Shown here: positions 62,177 through 64,000 of the stretch, in pieces | How positions within the stretch are numbered: the stretch's first letter is position 1 | How the letters are laid out: each line of letters begins with the position of its first letter | Source: Luteimonas cucumeris | GTDB lineage: Bacteria > Pseudomonadota > Gammaproteobacteria > Xanthomonadales > Xanthomonadaceae | Assembly: GCF_007830035.1 (NCBI RefSeq) | Contig: NZ_VLKN01000003.1 | Coordinates: 310,001-374,000 of the forward strand | Length of the DNA: 64,000 bases | Reading direction: 5' to 3' | Position numbers and translations under genes: made by a program | The notes under the pieces: model-generated | What the model was told of the DNA's origin: nothing | What the model saw: only the letters and a program-made list of their open reading frames with translations | The model's database searches: none

Positions 62177-62839
62177 ATGAGCGATACCCTCCGCGACCAG
62201 TTGCTGGGCCTGGGCTTCAAGCCGGTCCCGAAGCCCGACAAGCCTGTGCGATCCGAGAAGGGCAGGGTGGCCGAGCCGGCGGCGCGTGCGCCTCGTCCGG
62301 GCAGGCCACAGCCAAACCGGCCGCAGTCGCACAAGCCGGCGGGCGGACGACCGCCGCATGCGCGGCCTGCGCAGGGCCATCCGGGCGGCGCTCAGGGCAA
62401 GCCGCGTTCGCAGCAGGAAATCGACCTGGCCAAGGCCTACGCTATCCGCGCGCAGAAGGAAAAGGACGAGCGCATCGAGGCCGAACGGCTGAAGCAGGAA
62501 GAAGCGCGCAAGCGTCGCGAGGCGAAGGCGAAGCTGGCCGAACTGCTCAAGGACAAGGCACTCAACGACCCGGCGGCCGAAATCGCGCGCCATTTCGACT
62601 ACGGCGGCAAGATCAAGCGCATCTACGTCAGCGCCGCACAGTTGAAGTCGCTCAACGCGGGCGAACTGGGGGTGGTGCAACTGGATGGACGCTACCTGCT
62701 GGTGACTGCGGCCCTGCTTGCCGAGGCCGAGTCGATCTTCTCCCCCGCCGTCGCATTGAAGGTCGACCCTGACGCGCCAGCCGCGGACGATCCCTACGCC
62801 GACCCGCAATACCAGGTCCCTGACGACCTGGTGTGGTGA
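62177..62839 (+). CDS. DUF2058 protein (YaiL-like)
   Basis: 220 residues: MSDTLRDQLLGLGFKPVPKP start, a Pro/Arg/Gln-rich disordered segment (about 20-75), a charged helix (about 78-125, QQEIDLAKAYAIRAQKEKDERIEAERLKQEEARKRREAKAKL) and a compact C-terminal domain (about 130-195). This matches DUF2058, annotated as nucleic-acid- or nucleoprotein-associated without proof. ATG 62177 is chosen; the frame continues upstream through the repeat. Confidence 0.85.
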   Translation: MSDTLRDQLLGLGFKPVPKPDKPVRSEKGRVAEPAARAPRPGRPQPNRPQSHKPAGGRPPHARPAQGHPGGAQGKPRSQQEIDLAKAYAIRAQKEKDERIEAERLKQEEARKRREAKAKLAELLKDKALNDPAAEIARHFDYGGKIKRIYVSAAQLKSLNAGELGVVQLDGRYLLVTAALLAEAESIFSPAVALKVDPDAPAADDPYADPQYQVPDDLVW

Positions 62840-63615
62840 GTCGCAGCACGTCGATCGTCCTGCGCGGCATGTGGCTGCCGATTGCCGGCATGGCGGTCAT
62901 GCTGGCGACAGCACCGGCGCAATCTGCGGAAGCGCCTTCGTTCGACAGGCCAGGCATCGGCTTCGGCACGGCGACCTTGCGGGTTGGCGGTTTCGCTTGG
63001 GAGCAGGGATTGCCCGATTTCGAGTCATCCCGCCAGGATGGCGTGCATACCCGCCTGTACACCGCCAATACGCTGCTGCGCCTGGGCGTGGGCGAACGGC
63101 TGGAAGTGCAGTTGGGGATCGATGCCTGGCAGCGGCTGCGCATCGAAGGCCCGGAAGAACGGCTGCATGCGGAAGGTTCGGGCGATACCGGTGTCGGTTT
63201 GAAATGGGCCTTGCCATGGGGCGCGGAAGCATTTACCTGGGCAATCCTGGCCAGTACCAAGGCCGCCAGCGGCAAGCCCCTGCTCACCGACGACGACCAT
63301 CGTTACGACATCGGCCTCACTACCGAATGGGAACTGGGCGAAGGTCGGGCCATCGCCCTGTACCTGGACCGCAGCTTCGGCGACCAGCGCAGTTGGACTC
63401 TCTCTCCGGCGTATTCGTTCGCGCTCACCGAAACGCTGGGCGCCTATGTCGAAGCCGGCGTCAGCACCGGCGACGATCACAGTCGCGCGGCGGGCGCCGG
63501 ATTGACCTGGCGACCGTTGCCGCGCCTGCAACTGGATCTTTCCGCGCTGCGTGGGCTTGATCGCGACAGCACCGACTGGCAGGGTGGTTTCGGCGTCTCG
63601 GTTTATTTCCCCTGA
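62836..63615 (+). CDS. Outer-membrane-like beta-barrel protein (transporter-type, unknown)
   Basis: 259 residues from GTG 62836, which overlaps the DUF2058 stop as GTGA. A signal peptide (MWLPIAGMAVMLATAPAQSAEA) follows a short basic leader. The mature part alternates short amphipathic strands (RLEVQLGIDAWQRL, TGVGLKWALPW, TWAILASTKAAS, YDIGLTTEWEL, TLGAYVEAGVS) and ends in VSVYFP with a C-terminal aromatic, like outer-membrane barrels of the Phenol_MetA_deg/transporter type. Substrate unknown. Confidence 0.75.
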   Translation: MSRSTSIVLRGMWLPIAGMAVMLATAPAQSAEAPSFDRPGIGFGTATLRVGGFAWEQGLPDFESSRQDGVHTRLYTANTLLRLGVGERLEVQLGIDAWQRLRIEGPEERLHAEGSGDTGVGLKWALPWGAEAFTWAILASTKAASGKPLLTDDDHRYDIGLTTEWELGEGRAIALYLDRSFGDQRSWTLSPAYSFALTETLGAYVEAGVSTGDDHSRAAGAGLTWRPLPRLQLDLSALRGLDRDSTDWQGGFGVSVYFP

Positions 63616-63621
63616 AGTGGT

Positions 63622-64000
63622 TCAGGCCGCACAGGTCGCGGCCGGCAACGACATGGCGCGGATCAGTGCCCACACGGTTTCGGCGGTGGCGATCGGTTGT
63701 TCCATCGGGAACAGATGGCCGCCGTCCAGCCAGGCGATGCGTTCGCCGACCAGCCGCCGCGTCGCGCGCACGCCGACACGGCGTACCTCAGCAGAGTGCT
63801 TGCCGCCGACGAACGCCACCGGCATCGGCAGTTGCCTGGCGATGGCAGCGACGCTGGCGGTCGGCAGGGTGCGATAGATGCGGTGTTCGACCTCGCGATC
63901 GAATAGCAGTTCGCGCTCGCCGTTGCCGACGGCAGCAGTACCCAGTTCGGCGTAGTCGCGCAGCACGCGCGGGTCCCAGCGGGCGAAGGCGGGCTTTCCA
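63622..64000 (-). CDS. Alpha/beta hydrolase, C-terminal part (cut by the window edge)
   Basis: The last ~125 residues of a minus-strand gene that continues beyond 64000. ARWDPRVLRDYAELG, MPVAFVGGKHSAEV (usual acid position) and DGGHLFPMEQP with the catalytic His are typical of the end of alpha/beta-hydrolase fold proteins. The nucleophile lies outside. It converges with the barrel gene, 6 bp apart. Confidence 0.8.
   Translation of the reverse strand, partial: GKPAFARWDPRVLRDYAELGTAAVGNGERELLFDREVEHRIYRTLPTASVAAIARQLPMPVAFVGGKHSAEVRRVGVRATRRLVGERIAWLDGGHLFPMEQPIATAETVWALIRAMSLPAATCAA

Overview
The window is about 66-68% GC, densely coded, and reads as a chromosomal segment of a Xanthomonadaceae/Lysobacteraceae gammaproteobacterium (Xanthomonas, Lysobacter or Luteimonas type). 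Signs of this are smc-zipA-ligA-epmA, mtnA next to gyrA, sucA-sucB-lpdA, a DUF3011 protein, YtrA-type GntR/ABC modules, Gln at GyrA position 83, and interspersed palindromic repeats. I see no rRNA, tRNA, CRISPR array, transposase or phage gene. The species assignment is inference.

Region 1 (1-10.1 kb): the end of a large protein and a small membrane protein precede a six-gene minus-strand operon, bgl-zwf-glk-pgl-edd-eda. It encodes beta-glucoside hydrolysis followed by the complete Entner-Doudoroff route to pyruvate and glyceraldehyde 3-phosphate. A perfect 18-bp palindrome of LacI-operator type lies at its promoter. A sugar-ABC ATPase is transcribed divergently.

Region 2 (10.1-17 kb): a minus-strand GntR(YtrA)-ABC ATPase-permease module with a matching operator, followed by an S9 peptidase and an MscS channel.

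Region 3 (17-30 kb): core chromosome and replication genes on the plus strand: smc, zipA, ligA, epmA, a DUF3011 protein, mtnA and gyrA.

Region 4 (30-42 kb): an alpha-2-macroglobulin lipoprotein with pbpC (envelope defence/repair), a peroxiredoxin, cbpA, a PilH-like response regulator, acuI, a frameshifted GIY-YIG nuclease and a LOG-family hydrolase.

Region 5 (41.7-53.3 kb): the 2-oxoglutarate dehydrogenase operon sucA-sucB-lpdA with a palindromic repeat in every gap, then purB-VOC-roxA-GNAT, then fumC.

Region 6 (53.4-57.9 kb): a second YtrA/ABC operon with two exported accessory proteins, a secreted leader protein and a GGTG-N16-CACC operator.

Region 7 (57.9-64 kb): exported glutathione peroxidase, two FKBP isomerases (one with a duplicated N-terminal domain), ugd, slyX, a DUF2058 gene, an outer-membrane-like protein and the end of an alpha/beta hydrolase.

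No single undescribed defence or mobile system is evident. The most interesting signals are the self-contained beta-glucoside/Entner-Doudoroff operon with its operator, two independent YtrA-ABC modules with different palindromes, and two families of paired intergenic repeats, one of which has spread into gene 5' ends.
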